From assembly GCA_965652145.1 (NCBI GenBank), contig CBFGTV010000003.1, forward strand, positions 42,901-106,900: a DNA stretch of 64,000 nucleotides. Direction: 5' to 3'. Made by a program: the position numbers and the translations under genes. Under the pieces are notes generated by a model. It did not search any database. It saw only the letters and a program-made list of their open reading frames with translations, and was not told the DNA's origin. Each line of letters opens with the position of its first letter. Position 1 is the first letter of the stretch. This DNA comes from CBFGTV01 sp965652145 (GTDB lineage Bacteria > Bacillota > Clostridia > Peptostreptococcales > Natronincolaceae). Positions 9,498 to 18,435 of the stretch are shown here, one piece after another.

Positions 9498-10313
9498 ATG
9501 CATACAATGTGGAAGGGCACCATCAGCTTCGGATTAGTCAGCATCCCCGTAAAGCTGCATGCTGCCACTGAAGACAAGGATGTTAAGCTGCGGCAGCTCC
9601 ATAAAAAGTGTAAGAGTCCAATACGTTATAAGAAAGTATGTGAGCATTGTCAAGAAGAGATTAAGTCAGAGGATATTGTAATGGCCTTTGAATATGCACC
9701 TGACAAATTTGTTGAGCTACCGCCGGAGGAATTGGAAAAATTGAAAAAGGAGCAGGAGGCTAAAGCGGTGGATATTATCAACTTTGTTAAGCTGGAGGAA
9801 ATTGACCCCATCTACTTCGATCGTACCTACTACCTTAGCCCTGGTGATGGCGGCGTCAAGGCCTACAGTCTCCTACGAAGCTCCTTGACCAATACAGGTA
9901 AAATCGGATTAGCAAAAATTATGATTCGTTCTAAGGAAAGGTTGGCTGCCATTAGGCCCTATGAAAAGGTTTTAATCATGGAAACACTCCATTACCCTGA
10001 TGAGGTTCGGGCCCTGGAGGAGGTTCCCAACATTCCTGACAATATTGAGCTTTCTCCCAAGGAAATGGATACAGCGGCTCTTTTAATTGATCAACTCACT
10101 GAAACCTTTGATCCTGAAAAATATATAGACGAATATCGAACAGCCCTGATGGAATTAATTCAAGAAAAGCTGCAAAATGAAAAGGGTGTTGAGGCCATGA
10201 AAAACGATAATGTAATTGATTTAATGAAAGCCCTTGAGGAAAGCATAGAGAAAACCAAGCCTGCTAAAACACCCCGCAAGAAAAAAAATATACCGGGGCG
10301 AAAAAAGGCTTAG
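9498..10313 (+). CDS. ku: Ku protein, non-homologous end joining
   Basis: Bacterial Ku binds DNA double-strand ends as a ring-shaped homodimer and recruits LigD. The 271-residue product is of normal length and begins with the Ku N-terminus WKGTISFGLVSIPVKLH; the family segment IDPIYFDRTYYLSP follows at about residues 94-107. The last 20 residues are strongly basic (KTPRKKKNIPGRKKA), the tail that promotes DNA binding and threading. GCGAGGTG is the RBS. It is followed after three bases by the ligase and then by the polymerase gene, so the whole end-joining set is one operon. Confidence 0.97.
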   Translation: MHTMWKGTISFGLVSIPVKLHAATEDKDVKLRQLHKKCKSPIRYKKVCEHCQEEIKSEDIVMAFEYAPDKFVELPPEELEKLKKEQEAKAVDIINFVKLEEIDPIYFDRTYYLSPGDGGVKAYSLLRSSLTNTGKIGLAKIMIRSKERLAAIRPYEKVLIMETLHYPDEVRALEEVPNIPDNIELSPKEMDTAALLIDQLTETFDPEKYIDEYRTALMELIQEKLQNEKGVEAMKNDNVIDLMKALEESIEKTKPAKTPRKKKNIPGRKKA

Positions 10314-10316
10314 TTC

Positions 10317-11156
10317 ATGTTTTTTCCTTTAATGCTCCTTAAAACTGCCCCCGGCCCCTTTTCCTCAAAGGACTATATTTTCGAAAGAAAATTTGATGGA
10401 ATTCGAATAGAATATTCTAACATAGAAGGACCACAGGTTTTTACCAGGAATCAGTCCCTGGTAAATCATCAATTTCCTGAGCTGCTTTTCCCCTTTGAAG
10501 AAACCATGATTTTAGACGGTGAGGCTGTGTCATTGGATGACCAGGGAAATGAAGATTTTGAACGAATCATCAAACGATTTTTTATGAAAAACCAAACTAA
10601 AATACAAAAAAATGCCAGGGAAGCCCCCGTTACCTATCTTGTATTCGATGTTCTCTATTATCGCAATCAAGACCTTAGAAATGTACCGCTATTAGAAAGG
10701 AAAGCCATTTTACAGGAAATACTGCTGCCCTATTCTAATATTTCAATTATTCCCTTTATTGAGGATGAAGGTCTTGATTTTTTTGAAAAAATCAGAGAGG
10801 AGAGCCGGGAAGGGGTTATTGCAAAGAAGAAAGATTCCAGCTATGTCGGAAAACGTTCCTCTCAATGGATGAAAATCATTAACTGGGTAGAAACCGAAGC
10901 CCGGATCACAGGCTATCGAAAAAAGGACCGTGGACTGCTTTGTACCCACATGGATGGAAAACCCCTGGGGGTAATCTTAACTGGTTTCGACAGTGTTCAA
11001 CGACAGGCCTTTTTTAAGATTGCTGAAGGAATCTATTTAAACGAAGATCGAGAGTTTGTCTATCTGCAACCTGTTTTAAAATGTAAGCTGCGGGGCAGAG
11101 GCTTTGTCAGCAGCGGTGGGCTGCGTTCAGCCAGCTTCGTTGATTTTATATTATAG
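10317..11156 (+). CDS. ligD: ATP-dependent DNA ligase, stand-alone LigD ligase domain
   Basis: 279-residue ATP-dependent ligase corresponding to the ligase domain of LigD. The nucleotidyl-lysine motif ERKFDGIR places the AMP-accepting Lys at residue 25. Further ligase motifs are ILDGEAVSLD (motif III region) and EGVIAKKKDSSYVGKRSSQWMKI (motifs IV/V), followed by a short OB-fold. There is no polymerase or phosphoesterase domain, unlike the fused LigD of Bacillus (YkoU) or Mycobacterium. Start ATG 10317 is three bases after ku and has a weak RBS; ATG 10332 is an alternative. Confidence 0.93.
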   Translation: MFFPLMLLKTAPGPFSSKDYIFERKFDGIRIEYSNIEGPQVFTRNQSLVNHQFPELLFPFEETMILDGEAVSLDDQGNEDFERIIKRFFMKNQTKIQKNAREAPVTYLVFDVLYYRNQDLRNVPLLERKAILQEILLPYSNISIIPFIEDEGLDFFEKIREESREGVIAKKKDSSYVGKRSSQWMKIINWVETEARITGYRKKDRGLLCTHMDGKPLGVILTGFDSVQRQAFFKIAEGIYLNEDREFVYLQPVLKCKLRGRGFVSSGGLRSASFVDFIL

Positions 11157-11197
11157 CATCAATTGTTGGATTAAAATTTATGGAAGGAGCTATGTCA

Positions 11198-12121
11198 ATG
11201 GCTAAGCTAAAGGAAAGATATACTGTCAGTATTGAAGGACAGCAGGTGGATGTTACCCACCCCACAAAATTAATATGGCCCCATATACAAAAGCTGGCAT
11301 ATCTTCAATATTTAATTGAGGTATCCCCTTATTTACTGCCCTATTTAAACAACAGGGCCTTAACAACCATCCGATATCCCCATGGGGTATCAGGGGAATT
11401 TTTTTATCAAAAAAGCTGCCCCTCCTATGCTCCGGATTTTGTTGACACTCATTATTCTGATGATATCAATTACATTGTCTGTTCAAGCCTTCCCACCCTG
11501 GTATGGTTGGGAAATCAAGGGGCTATTGATCTGCATGTTCCCTTTAATACCATTGATTCCTCCCGCCCTGCTGAAATAGTATTTGATCTGGACCCTCCTT
11601 CCAGGGAATATTTTCATCTGGCCATTGAAGCGGCCCTTATCTTAAAGGAGGTATTTGACCGTTTAAAGCTAGTTTCCTTTGTTAAAACCTCTGGAAATAA
11701 AGGGCTACAGCTTTATATTCCCCTGCCTGACAATCAGTTTACCTATGATGAAACCCGAAGCTTTACCAGCTTTGCGGCTCAATATGTAGTTGGCCTGGAG
11801 CCCCGCTGGTTTACGACTGAAAGAATGAAAAAGAAACGGGGGAATCGACTTTATGTAGATTATCTGCAGCATGCTCCCGGTAAGACGATCATCGCCCCCT
11901 ATTCCCTCCGTGGTAACGATGAGGCCCTGGCAGCGACTCCCCTCTTCTGGGATGAAGTGACCCGGGAGCTTAGGCCTGAAGAATTCCCCATGGAGGTCAT
12001 TATGGATCGTTTAAAGAAAAAGGGCTGTCCCTTTGAAAATTACACCGCCAGTAAAACACAACAAAATTTTACTGATGTTTTAAATCAACTGAAGGAAACC
12101 ATTGCACCTCGTCTTAATTAA
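11198..12121 (+). CDS. LigD-type polymerase/primase domain protein, stand-alone
   Basis: 307-residue archaeo-eukaryotic-primase-type polymerase, the third part of the end-joining set. It fills in ends before ligation. The family features HPTKLIWP near the N-terminus, GVSGEFFYQKSCP, the catalytic acidic pair in EIVFDLDPP, and KTSGNKGLQLYIPL are all present. GGAAGGAG lies nine bases before ATG 11198 (MAKLKERY); an in-frame ATG at 11180 would put the RBS inside the gene. In most Firmicutes this domain is fused C-terminal to the ligase; here it is a separate gene 41 bases downstream. Confidence 0.93.
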   Translation: MAKLKERYTVSIEGQQVDVTHPTKLIWPHIQKLAYLQYLIEVSPYLLPYLNNRALTTIRYPHGVSGEFFYQKSCPSYAPDFVDTHYSDDINYIVCSSLPTLVWLGNQGAIDLHVPFNTIDSSRPAEIVFDLDPPSREYFHLAIEAALILKEVFDRLKLVSFVKTSGNKGLQLYIPLPDNQFTYDETRSFTSFAAQYVVGLEPRWFTTERMKKKRGNRLYVDYLQHAPGKTIIAPYSLRGNDEALAATPLFWDEVTRELRPEEFPMEVIMDRLKKKGCPFENYTASKTQQNFTDVLNQLKETIAPRLN

Positions 12122-12163
12122 ACCTTAACCAGGAATGATCTATCTCCTATAGATGCCGCAGTA

Positions 12164-13051
12164 TTAGGTATAAAACCAAAGTAAAAAACGCTTCAGCCAA
12201 TGCTCCTTATCCTTCTGGTCTTGATCTGGCAAGGTTAGTCCCAGCCTTAATTCTTCAAGATTGTGGATTTGAAAGGAATCAGCGTGTATTCCCCGTTCCA
12301 GATTACTATAGCCACTGGGGGTAAATAAAATAATATCGAAGCAGCAAAGCTGCAAAAGGGCAATCATGAAAAAGTCTTCCTGGGTAAAGGCCGTATCGGC
12401 TCCGTCATAAATCACCAGCTTGGGAATATGGGCAGAAAAATCAAATTTTTGTATTAGATTTAATATTTGTCTATCCAGTCTGAACAGCCCATACAGGGCT
12501 TTATATTTCAATTCCTCTGTGATGATAAATTTAAAGATATTCTTCGATTGAAGCAGTTTATTTAGCTTCAACAGTAATAAATCCTGAACCGACTCCTTTA
12601 AGAAACCCAGGGTATAGGCCTTTAGCCCCTTCACCCGATCAATATGGAAACAGCCTTCATCATTTAATAAATTGGCATCTTGCTCCCATTTAACGGGAGC
12701 CATCATCGGTATCCCTTTAATGAAAACCGTTCTTTCCTGGTTTTCTGTTAATTTAATTAAGTCATGCCAGTAATTTTTTAAATTACGGTGGGTTCCGCTG
12801 ATTTTTGCAAAGAGATGGGGAATATAGATTTTTTGATCTTCTATGAGAAAGCCTTCTCGAAATCTGGCCTCCTCCTGCCACAGAATAAAAATTTCTTCAT
12901 AGGTGGTTTCCAGGGTAACAGGTATGGGCAAATACGCTGCATATTGCCATGGTTCATACAGCCCGCCTTCATCATCATGAAGAATTCTGTGGATTTCTCT
13001 TGAGGCTTGAAACGCAGTGGTTTTTCTTTTCCTCTTATCTTGATTCTCCAT
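12164..13051 (-). CDS. Uncharacterised protein, distantly YceG-like
   Basis: 295-residue soluble protein with no signal peptide. The start ATG 13051 follows TAGGAGGAG at ideal distance. Segments such as YEEIFILWQEEARFREGF, IYIPHLFAKISGTH and FDIILFTPSGYSNLE recall the YceG family found beside tellurite-resistance (TelA/TerD) genes in Firmicutes, but YceG is about 500 residues and none of its usual neighbours is here. The N-terminus is basic and followed by an EPWQYAAYLPIPV segment. It is convergent with the NHEJ operon and no promoter partner is obvious. Family assignment is tentative; no function is claimed. Confidence 0.6.
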   Translation of the reverse strand: MENQDKRKRKTTAFQASREIHRILHDDEGGLYEPWQYAAYLPIPVTLETTYEEIFILWQEEARFREGFLIEDQKIYIPHLFAKISGTHRNLKNYWHDLIKLTENQERTVFIKGIPMMAPVKWEQDANLLNDEGCFHIDRVKGLKAYTLGFLKESVQDLLLLKLNKLLQSKNIFKFIITEELKYKALYGLFRLDRQILNLIQKFDFSAHIPKLVIYDGADTAFTQEDFFMIALLQLCCFDIILFTPSGYSNLERGIHADSFQIHNLEELRLGLTLPDQDQKDKEHWLKRFLLWFYT

Positions 13052-13149
13052 ATTTCTCCTCCTATCAGCCATTCCTGTTTCCCGTGATTAAGAATTTATG
13101 GAAATTATAACATATTGCCTTCCTTCCATCAATATCGCCCGCCAGAGAA

Positions 13150-13182
13150 AAACCCTGGCCAAAGGTTTTTGACCAGGGTATC
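13150..13182 (-). terminator. Terminator of the sugar ABC operon
   Basis: Read on the minus strand, CCCTGGTCAAA pairs with TTTGGCCAGGG across AACC and is followed by TTTTT, 20 bases after the permease stop. Confidence 0.8.
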
Positions 13183-13201
13183 GTATAACCAACATCTTCC
13201 A

Positions 13202-14407
13202 CTAGCTATTCTTCTTTCGGGTCGAAATGTCTACCCAAACAGCCAGAAGCAACACCAGGCCCCTTACAATCAAACGCTGGGTTGTACCTACATCTAAAAG
13301 CAGCATTCCATTATTTAAGGTAGACATAACCAATGCCCCGATAATGGCCCCCACAATGGTTCCTTCTCCCCCCAGGGTACTGGTTCCGCCAATAATGGCA
13401 GCTGCAATTACATCCAGCTCCATGCTTTGTCCTGCTGAAGCCGCCGCCGATCCCACTCTGGCTGTATAAACGATACCGCCAATGGCACCCAATATTCCTG
13501 ATGAAATAAAAATCCAAAGGGTTCTATTTCTTATGTCAATTCCAGAAAGCTTTGCCGCTTCCTTGTTTCCTCCGATGGCATAGACATGACGGCCAAAGGT
13601 TGTCTTGGTGGTAAGGAATGCATAGCCTCCGCCGATGGCCATTAAGAGAACAATAGAATAGGGAATTCCCAAATAAAAGGCCATAATACCAAATACTGCT
13701 GTAATCAATAGACCGATCAGGGTTATTTTTAATATAAACAGCGACTGGGGCAACACGTCGAAATCATATTTACGACGTTCTTTTCTCTTTTTAAATTCTG
13801 ACCAAAGATAACCAGCCAATACAATGGCCCAAATTATAACGGTTGTATCATGGGGAATCAGGTCCCTCGGTGTACTATCAAAAAATAGGGTTGGTAAATA
13901 GCCCTGACCAATTTTATTGAAGGCAGCACCCGTAGCAATGGTTTCTCCCTTTGTTACCCCCAGAAGCATACCATTGAATATCATCATCCCCGCCAGGGTA
14001 ACAATGAAGGCCGGTACCTGTCGGTAGGCGATCCAGTAGCCCTGCCATAATCCAATAAGGGCCCCAATGGCCAATGTAATTAAAATTGATGGTACAATTC
14101 CAATCCCAAACCGGGCAGGAAGGATCGCTGCGATGGCTCCGGTCAGCCCCACCACGGCACCTATTGACAGATCAATATGACCTGCTACAATCACCAGTAC
14201 CACACCACATGCTAGAATGGCGATATGGGCCGTTTGTAAAAATAAAGTAGATAAATTTCTTGGTGTAAAGAAAACATCACTGAAAAGTGAAAATATGATC
14301 ATAATACTGATTAATGCTATAAACATAGTGTATTGCTTAATATTATTGCGTAAGGATAGCTTTATGATTTCTACAGGACTTTGCTTTTCCATTGTTTTGC
14401 TGCTCAT
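13202..14407 (-). CDS. xylH: Sugar ABC transporter permease (XylH-like)
   Basis: 401-residue permease of the BPD_transp_2 type used by xylose, ribose and galactose importers. It has multiple hydrophobic helices and the family segments ILACGVVLVIVAGHIDLSIGAVVGLTG near residues 80-106 and AAAIIGGTSTLGGEGTIVGAIIGA near residues 330-353. A cytoplasmic loop around residue 205-215 (KKRKERRKYD) and the total length above 380 favour the XylH branch over RbsC. RBS AAAGGAGG precedes ATG 14407. It is the last gene of the binding protein/ATPase/permease series. Confidence 0.93.
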   Translation of the reverse strand: MSSKTMEKQSPVEIIKLSLRNNIKQYTMFIALISIMIIFSLFSDVFFTPRNLSTLFLQTAHIAILACGVVLVIVAGHIDLSIGAVVGLTGAIAAILPARFGIGIVPSILITLAIGALIGLWQGYWIAYRQVPAFIVTLAGMMIFNGMLLGVTKGETIATGAAFNKIGQGYLPTLFFDSTPRDLIPHDTTVIIWAIVLAGYLWSEFKKRKERRKYDFDVLPQSLFILKITLIGLLITAVFGIMAFYLGIPYSIVLLMAIGGGYAFLTTKTTFGRHVYAIGGNKEAAKLSGIDIRNRTLWIFISSGILGAIGGIVYTARVGSAAASAGQSMELDVIAAAIIGGTSTLGGEGTIVGAIIGALVMSTLNNGMLLLDVGTTQRLIVRGLVLLLAVWVDISTRKKNS

Positions 14408-14440
14408 TTGATTAACCTCCTTTATTGGATCTTAAGACTG

Positions 14441-15961
14441 CTATGCCCCACCAGTTGCATAATGCATTATTTTTTCCTGGTCGCTGGCCTCCCAGTCTAA
14501 ATCTGCTGTTAATTTTCCTTCGTGCATTACCAATATCCGGTCACTCATTCCCAAAATTTCCGGCAGCTCAGAGGATATCATAATGATGCTGACGCCCTGC
14601 TCCACCAGTTCATTCATAATGTTATAAATTTCATATTTTGCCCCAACATCAATTCCCCTGGTGGGCTCATCTAATATCAATACCTTGGGAGCAGCCATGA
14701 GCCATTTGGCAATAACAACCTTTTGCTGGTTTCCACCACTTAGGTTCCTGGTCTTTTGCTCGATAGAGGGAGTCTTTATTTTTAACGCATCTACATAATG
14801 ATTAGATACCTTGATTTCTTCATTTTCATTGATTCCTGATACACCTGAAATTTTATCCAGGCTTGCCAGGGTAATGTTCTCTTTAATATCCATCATCAAT
14901 ACAAGGCCTGTTTTTTTCCGATCCTCTGATAAATAGCATAGGCCCCTTTCAATGGCCTCTCTTGGATTTTTAATGGCCACCGGCTTTCCATCAATGAAAA
15001 TTTCACCTGATTTATTGATACCATAGGCACCGAAAATACTCATCATCAGTTCAGTACGCCCTGATCCCATTAATCCTGCAATTCCCAGTATTTCACCCTT
15101 CCGGGCCTGAAAGCCGACTCCATCAATGATCTTTCGATCGGGCAATTCTGGGTTATAGACAGTCCAGTCCTTAACCTCCAATACCACATCTCCCGGTGTA
15201 TGAGGCTTACGAGGAAATAATTGTGTCAGTTCCCTTCCCACCATTCCTGTAATAATTCGATTTTGGTTAACGACTTCATCATTGGGGAAGGTCTCAATGG
15301 TTTTTCCATCCCTTAAAACAGTAATTGTATCGGCGATGGCCTTTACTTCCTTCAGCTTATGGGAAATATAGATGCAGCTAATTCCTTCTTCCTTCAGCTT
15401 ACGAATTATATTCAACAGATTTTCACTATCATCCTCGTTCAGGGCTGCAGTGGGCTCGTCTAGTATTAGAATACTTACATTTTTCGATAGGGCCTTGGCG
15501 ATTTCCACCAATTGCTGTTTTCCAATTCCCAGGTTTAATATTGGCGTATCTGGATTCTCTGACAAACCCACCTCCTTTAATAGCTGCTGGGTATGGGCCG
15601 ATGCCTGATTCCAATTGATAACACCATATTTTTGATACTCATTACCCAGGAAAATATTTTCGCAAATACTCATTTGCTTTACCAGGGTTAATTCCTGGTA
15701 GATAATTCCCACCCCTGCAGCTTCACTGTCCTTAATATTTTGAAATCGCTGCTCCTTTCCATTAATCATAACTTTTCCTTCGTAGGTGCCGTAGGGGTAT
15801 ACCCCACTGAGTACCTTCATGAGGGTCGATTTTCCGGCGCCATTTTCACCCACCAAGGCGTGGATTTCTCCTTTTTTTACCTTTAGATTAACATGATCAA
15901 GGGCCTTTACCCCTGGGAATTCCTTTACGATATCCTGCATTTCTAAAATATATTCACCCAT
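14441..15961 (-). CDS. xylG: Sugar ABC transporter ATP-binding protein (XylG-like)
   Basis: 506-residue tandem ATPase of the XylG/MglA/RbsA class. The first domain has Walker A GENGAGKST, signature LGIGKQQLVEIA and Walker B ILILDEPT. The second has the degenerate Walker A region AGLMGSGRTELMM, signature LSGGNQQKV and Walker B VLILDEPTRGID. It energises the adjacent permease. RBS AAAGGTGG. The gene lies 33 bases upstream of the permease and 73 bases after the binding-protein gene. Confidence 0.95.
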   Translation of the reverse strand: MGEYILEMQDIVKEFPGVKALDHVNLKVKKGEIHALVGENGAGKSTLMKVLSGVYPYGTYEGKVMINGKEQRFQNIKDSEAAGVGIIYQELTLVKQMSICENIFLGNEYQKYGVINWNQASAHTQQLLKEVGLSENPDTPILNLGIGKQQLVEIAKALSKNVSILILDEPTAALNEDDSENLLNIIRKLKEEGISCIYISHKLKEVKAIADTITVLRDGKTIETFPNDEVVNQNRIITGMVGRELTQLFPRKPHTPGDVVLEVKDWTVYNPELPDRKIIDGVGFQARKGEILGIAGLMGSGRTELMMSIFGAYGINKSGEIFIDGKPVAIKNPREAIERGLCYLSEDRKKTGLVLMMDIKENITLASLDKISGVSGINENEEIKVSNHYVDALKIKTPSIEQKTRNLSGGNQQKVVIAKWLMAAPKVLILDEPTRGIDVGAKYEIYNIMNELVEQGVSIIMISSELPEILGMSDRILVMHEGKLTADLDWEASDQEKIMHYATGGA

Positions 15962-16034
15962 AGACGATCCACCTTTCTAAAATAGGAGGAATAACCTGGG
16001 CTATTCCTCCTCTAACTATATAGCAATACAATTA

Positions 16035-17081
16035 TTATCTTAGATCGGCCTCGGTAATATATCCACTGTCAACCAATACTTCTTGAATATTATCAGCAGT
16101 TACAACCGTTGCCTCCAGTAATACAGAGGGCACATTAACTGAGCCGTTATCAACCTCTCCATTGGTAGATATGTTTTCACCCTTTGCAAGCTGAACTGCA
16201 ATTTCAATGGCCTCTTGACCTAATTCCCTTGTATCCTTGAAAATTGTCATTGATTGCGTCCCCTCAACAATTCTCTTTGCAGCTGACTTTTCAGCATCTT
16301 GACCGGTAATGGGTACTTCACCTGCCAATCCTTGTGCTGCCAAGGCTTGAATGGCTCCGCCAGCAGTACCGTCATTTGGTGCCAGTATGGCATCTACTTC
16401 ATTATTATTGGCTGCCAGGGCAGCTTCTACTATTCTTAAGGCATTCTCTGGTACCCAGTTGTCAACTGCCTGTTCTGCAATCACTTCAATTTTTCCACTG
16501 TCAATCAGCGGTTGAATATATTTCATGGCACCCTCTTTAAACAGCTTGGCATTGTTATCGGTAGGTGCTCCAGACATAATGATGTACTTACCTTCAGGCA
16601 CCTGTTCGGTTATATATTGTCCCTGAAGCTCTCCAACCTTGACATTGTCAAAGGATAAATACACATCCAGCTTATCGGTATTAGTAATCAATCGGTCATA
16701 GGAGATAACCGGCACACCCTCCTGATGGGCCTTTTCTACCAGAGAAGCTGCTGCTGAGGCATCGTGGGGTGCTAAAATCAACACATCAATTCCCTGGGTT
16801 AACAGGGCTTCCACCTGGGTAATCTGTTCCTGCATATTGGCATCGGCAACCTTAACCAATAACTCAATCCCCATTTCCTCTGCCACGGCTTCCATTTTTT
16901 CCTTATCCCTTACCCATCTTTCTTCTCTTTGGGTAGGCAGTGATAATCCCACAACAATCTTTTCATCTGTTGCTCCTTCTCCGCCGGTTTCTTCATCCGC
17001 AGGCTGGCTGCTGCACCCTGCAAACAAGCCAACAACCAAAACAAAGGCCAGCAGTAGCGTAAAGATTTTGCGCTTTTTCAT
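16035..17081 (-). CDS. xylF: Sugar-binding lipoprotein (XylF-like)
   Basis: 348-residue periplasmic-binding-protein-1 family lipoprotein. The signal peptide ends in lipobox LFAGC with lipidated Cys23. The mature part starts VVGLSLPTQREERWVRDKE and contains VISYDRLITNTDKLDVYLSFDN, both characteristic of the xylose-binding XylF/ChvE group. It delivers sugar to the XylGH pair encoded directly downstream. It has its own promoter region and is separated from the upstream sensing genes by a terminator. Xylose is the likeliest substrate, but arabinose or other pentoses and hexoses cannot be excluded. Confidence 0.9.
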   Translation of the reverse strand: MKKRKIFTLLLAFVLVVGLFAGCSSQPADEETGGEGATDEKIVVGLSLPTQREERWVRDKEKMEAVAEEMGIELLVKVADANMQEQITQVEALLTQGIDVLILAPHDASAAASLVEKAHQEGVPVISYDRLITNTDKLDVYLSFDNVKVGELQGQYITEQVPEGKYIIMSGAPTDNNAKLFKEGAMKYIQPLIDSGKIEVIAEQAVDNWVPENALRIVEAALAANNNEVDAILAPNDGTAGGAIQALAAQGLAGEVPITGQDAEKSAAKRIVEGTQSMTIFKDTRELGQEAIEIAVQLAKGENISTNGEVDNGSVNVPSVLLEATVVTADNIQEVLVDSGYITEADLR

Positions 17082-17151
17082 TTAATTCGTCCCCCTTATT
17101 ATTTTCTATGGCTCATCCAAAGGATCAGCCCTCTTAAGGAATCAGGAAGGA

Positions 17152-17186
17152 TAAAAACGTTTTCCCAACCCTTATTAATTATTATA
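17152..17186 (-). promoter_or_regulatory. xylFGH promoter region with cre-like site
   Basis: TATAAT (17186-17181) lacks a good -35 box, as is usual for promoters needing an AraC-type activator. A CcpA cre-like palindrome around AAAACGTTTT (17152-17165) matches 12 of 14 consensus positions and lies just downstream of the -10, where it could block transcription. Sugar activation through the neighbouring YesN-type regulator plus catabolite repression is inferred. Confidence 0.5.
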
Positions 17187-17295
17187 CAGGAAGACATTGA
17201 AGGAAAGGCCTGCTTGTTTCTGTAACATTTTATTTTATTCTTTCTTATTTTGTTTCTTTTCACACTTTAGCCTATTGAGTAGTAATATTTTGTGA

Positions 17296-17330
17296 TAAAA
17301 AAATCCAGTAGTCAGCTTCTACTGGATCTA
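17296..17330 (-). terminator. Terminator between sensing cassette and xylFGH
   Basis: On the minus strand ATCCAGTAG pairs with CTACTGGAT across a 7-base loop, followed by TTTTTTT. It separates the sensing genes from xylF. Confidence 0.85.
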
Positions 17331-17342
17331 AAACATCAATTT

Positions 17343-18428
17343 TCATTGATTCGGCAGATTTCGATAAACCTCATCAATCATATGAAAACCATCTTTGATA
17401 ACCGTTTCCTTCATATTATTTTGATCCACCACAACGGGCTCCAGAACATAATAGGGTATATCGTAGCTTCCATCATTGATGGTATATTTAATATTGGCAA
17501 GCTCTTCTCCTTTAGCCATTTGTACTGCAATACGGGCTGTGGCCTCTGCCAGCTTTTCGATAGGCTTATAGATTGTCAACAATTGAGTTCCCTCAACAAT
17601 ACGCTGGCAGGCCGCCAGGTCGGCATCCTGGCCCACTACAATGGTTTGACCAGCCAGCCTGTGTTGTGAGAGGGCTTCTATCACCCCATCGGCCAAACCA
17701 TCATTACCTGCAATCACTGCCTCAATGGTATGGCCTTCCTTAAGCAGCTGGTCGGTGACGGTAAAGGCATGCTCCTTCATCCAATTCTGGGCCCATTCCT
17801 CAGCAACCAGTTCAATATGGCCGGCTTCAATGCTTTCCTGCAATACCCTGTCATATCCTTCTTTAATCAGTCTGGTATTATGATCGCTGGTGGCACCATT
17901 TACAATTAGCAGGTGGCCCTGGGGCATATGGGCTAAAACCGATTCGGCCATCAGCTCCCCCACCCGGGTATTATCAAAGGAAACGTATAAATCTACATTG
18001 GCATTTAACACCAACCTGTCATAGGAAATTACCTTGACGCCATTCCGTTTAGCTAATTCAACAGCTTCATTGGCTTTATGATGATCATTTGGCACCAAAA
18101 TTAAAACATCAATATCCTGGCTGATCAAATACCTTACCTGCTTTAACTGATCCTGATCATCGTTGTTGGCATTCTGTACAATAATTTCCCCTCCCAATTC
18201 CCTGATCTTTGCCATCAGAATGTCCCGATCCTTAAGCCATCTTTCCTCCTTAAGGGTACCTAAAGAAAATCCAACCTTAATTTTTTTCTGTTCCTCCTCC
18301 AGTCCGTTGGGCTTTGTACTGCCCTTCCGTTCTATGTCAATTACCTTGATGATTTGAAGGGTAAGGGCTACCAAAACAATTAAGAGAAGTACCGTTACAA
18401 TTGTTTTAAGACCTTCCAGTTTCTTCAA
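17343..18428 (-). CDS. Membrane-anchored sugar-binding sensor protein (XylFII-like)
   Basis: 361-residue PBP1-family protein closely resembling the XylF-like lipoprotein (KVGFSLGTLKEERWLKDRD and VISYDRLVLNANVDLYVSFDN), but with an uncleaved N-terminal helix (about residues 8-27) and no lipobox. In Clostridium beijerinckii a protein of this design, XylFII, binds xylose outside the cell and activates the LytS kinase. The start TTG 18428 follows AGGAGAGGTGA located in the end of the response-regulator gene; reading from ATG 18458 would overlap that gene. It is the last gene of the sensing operon. Confidence 0.85.
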   Translation of the reverse strand: MKKLEGLKTIVTVLLLIVLVALTLQIIKVIDIERKGSTKPNGLEEEQKKIKVGFSLGTLKEERWLKDRDILMAKIRELGGEIIVQNANNDDQDQLKQVRYLISQDIDVLILVPNDHHKANEAVELAKRNGVKVISYDRLVLNANVDLYVSFDNTRVGELMAESVLAHMPQGHLLIVNGATSDHNTRLIKEGYDRVLQESIEAGHIELVAEEWAQNWMKEHAFTVTDQLLKEGHTIEAVIAGNDGLADGVIEALSQHRLAGQTIVVGQDADLAACQRIVEGTQLLTIYKPIEKLAEATARIAVQMAKGEELANIKYTINDGSYDIPYYVLEPVVVDQNNMKETVIKDGFHMIDEVYRNLPNQ

Positions 18429-18435
18429 TCCTTCA

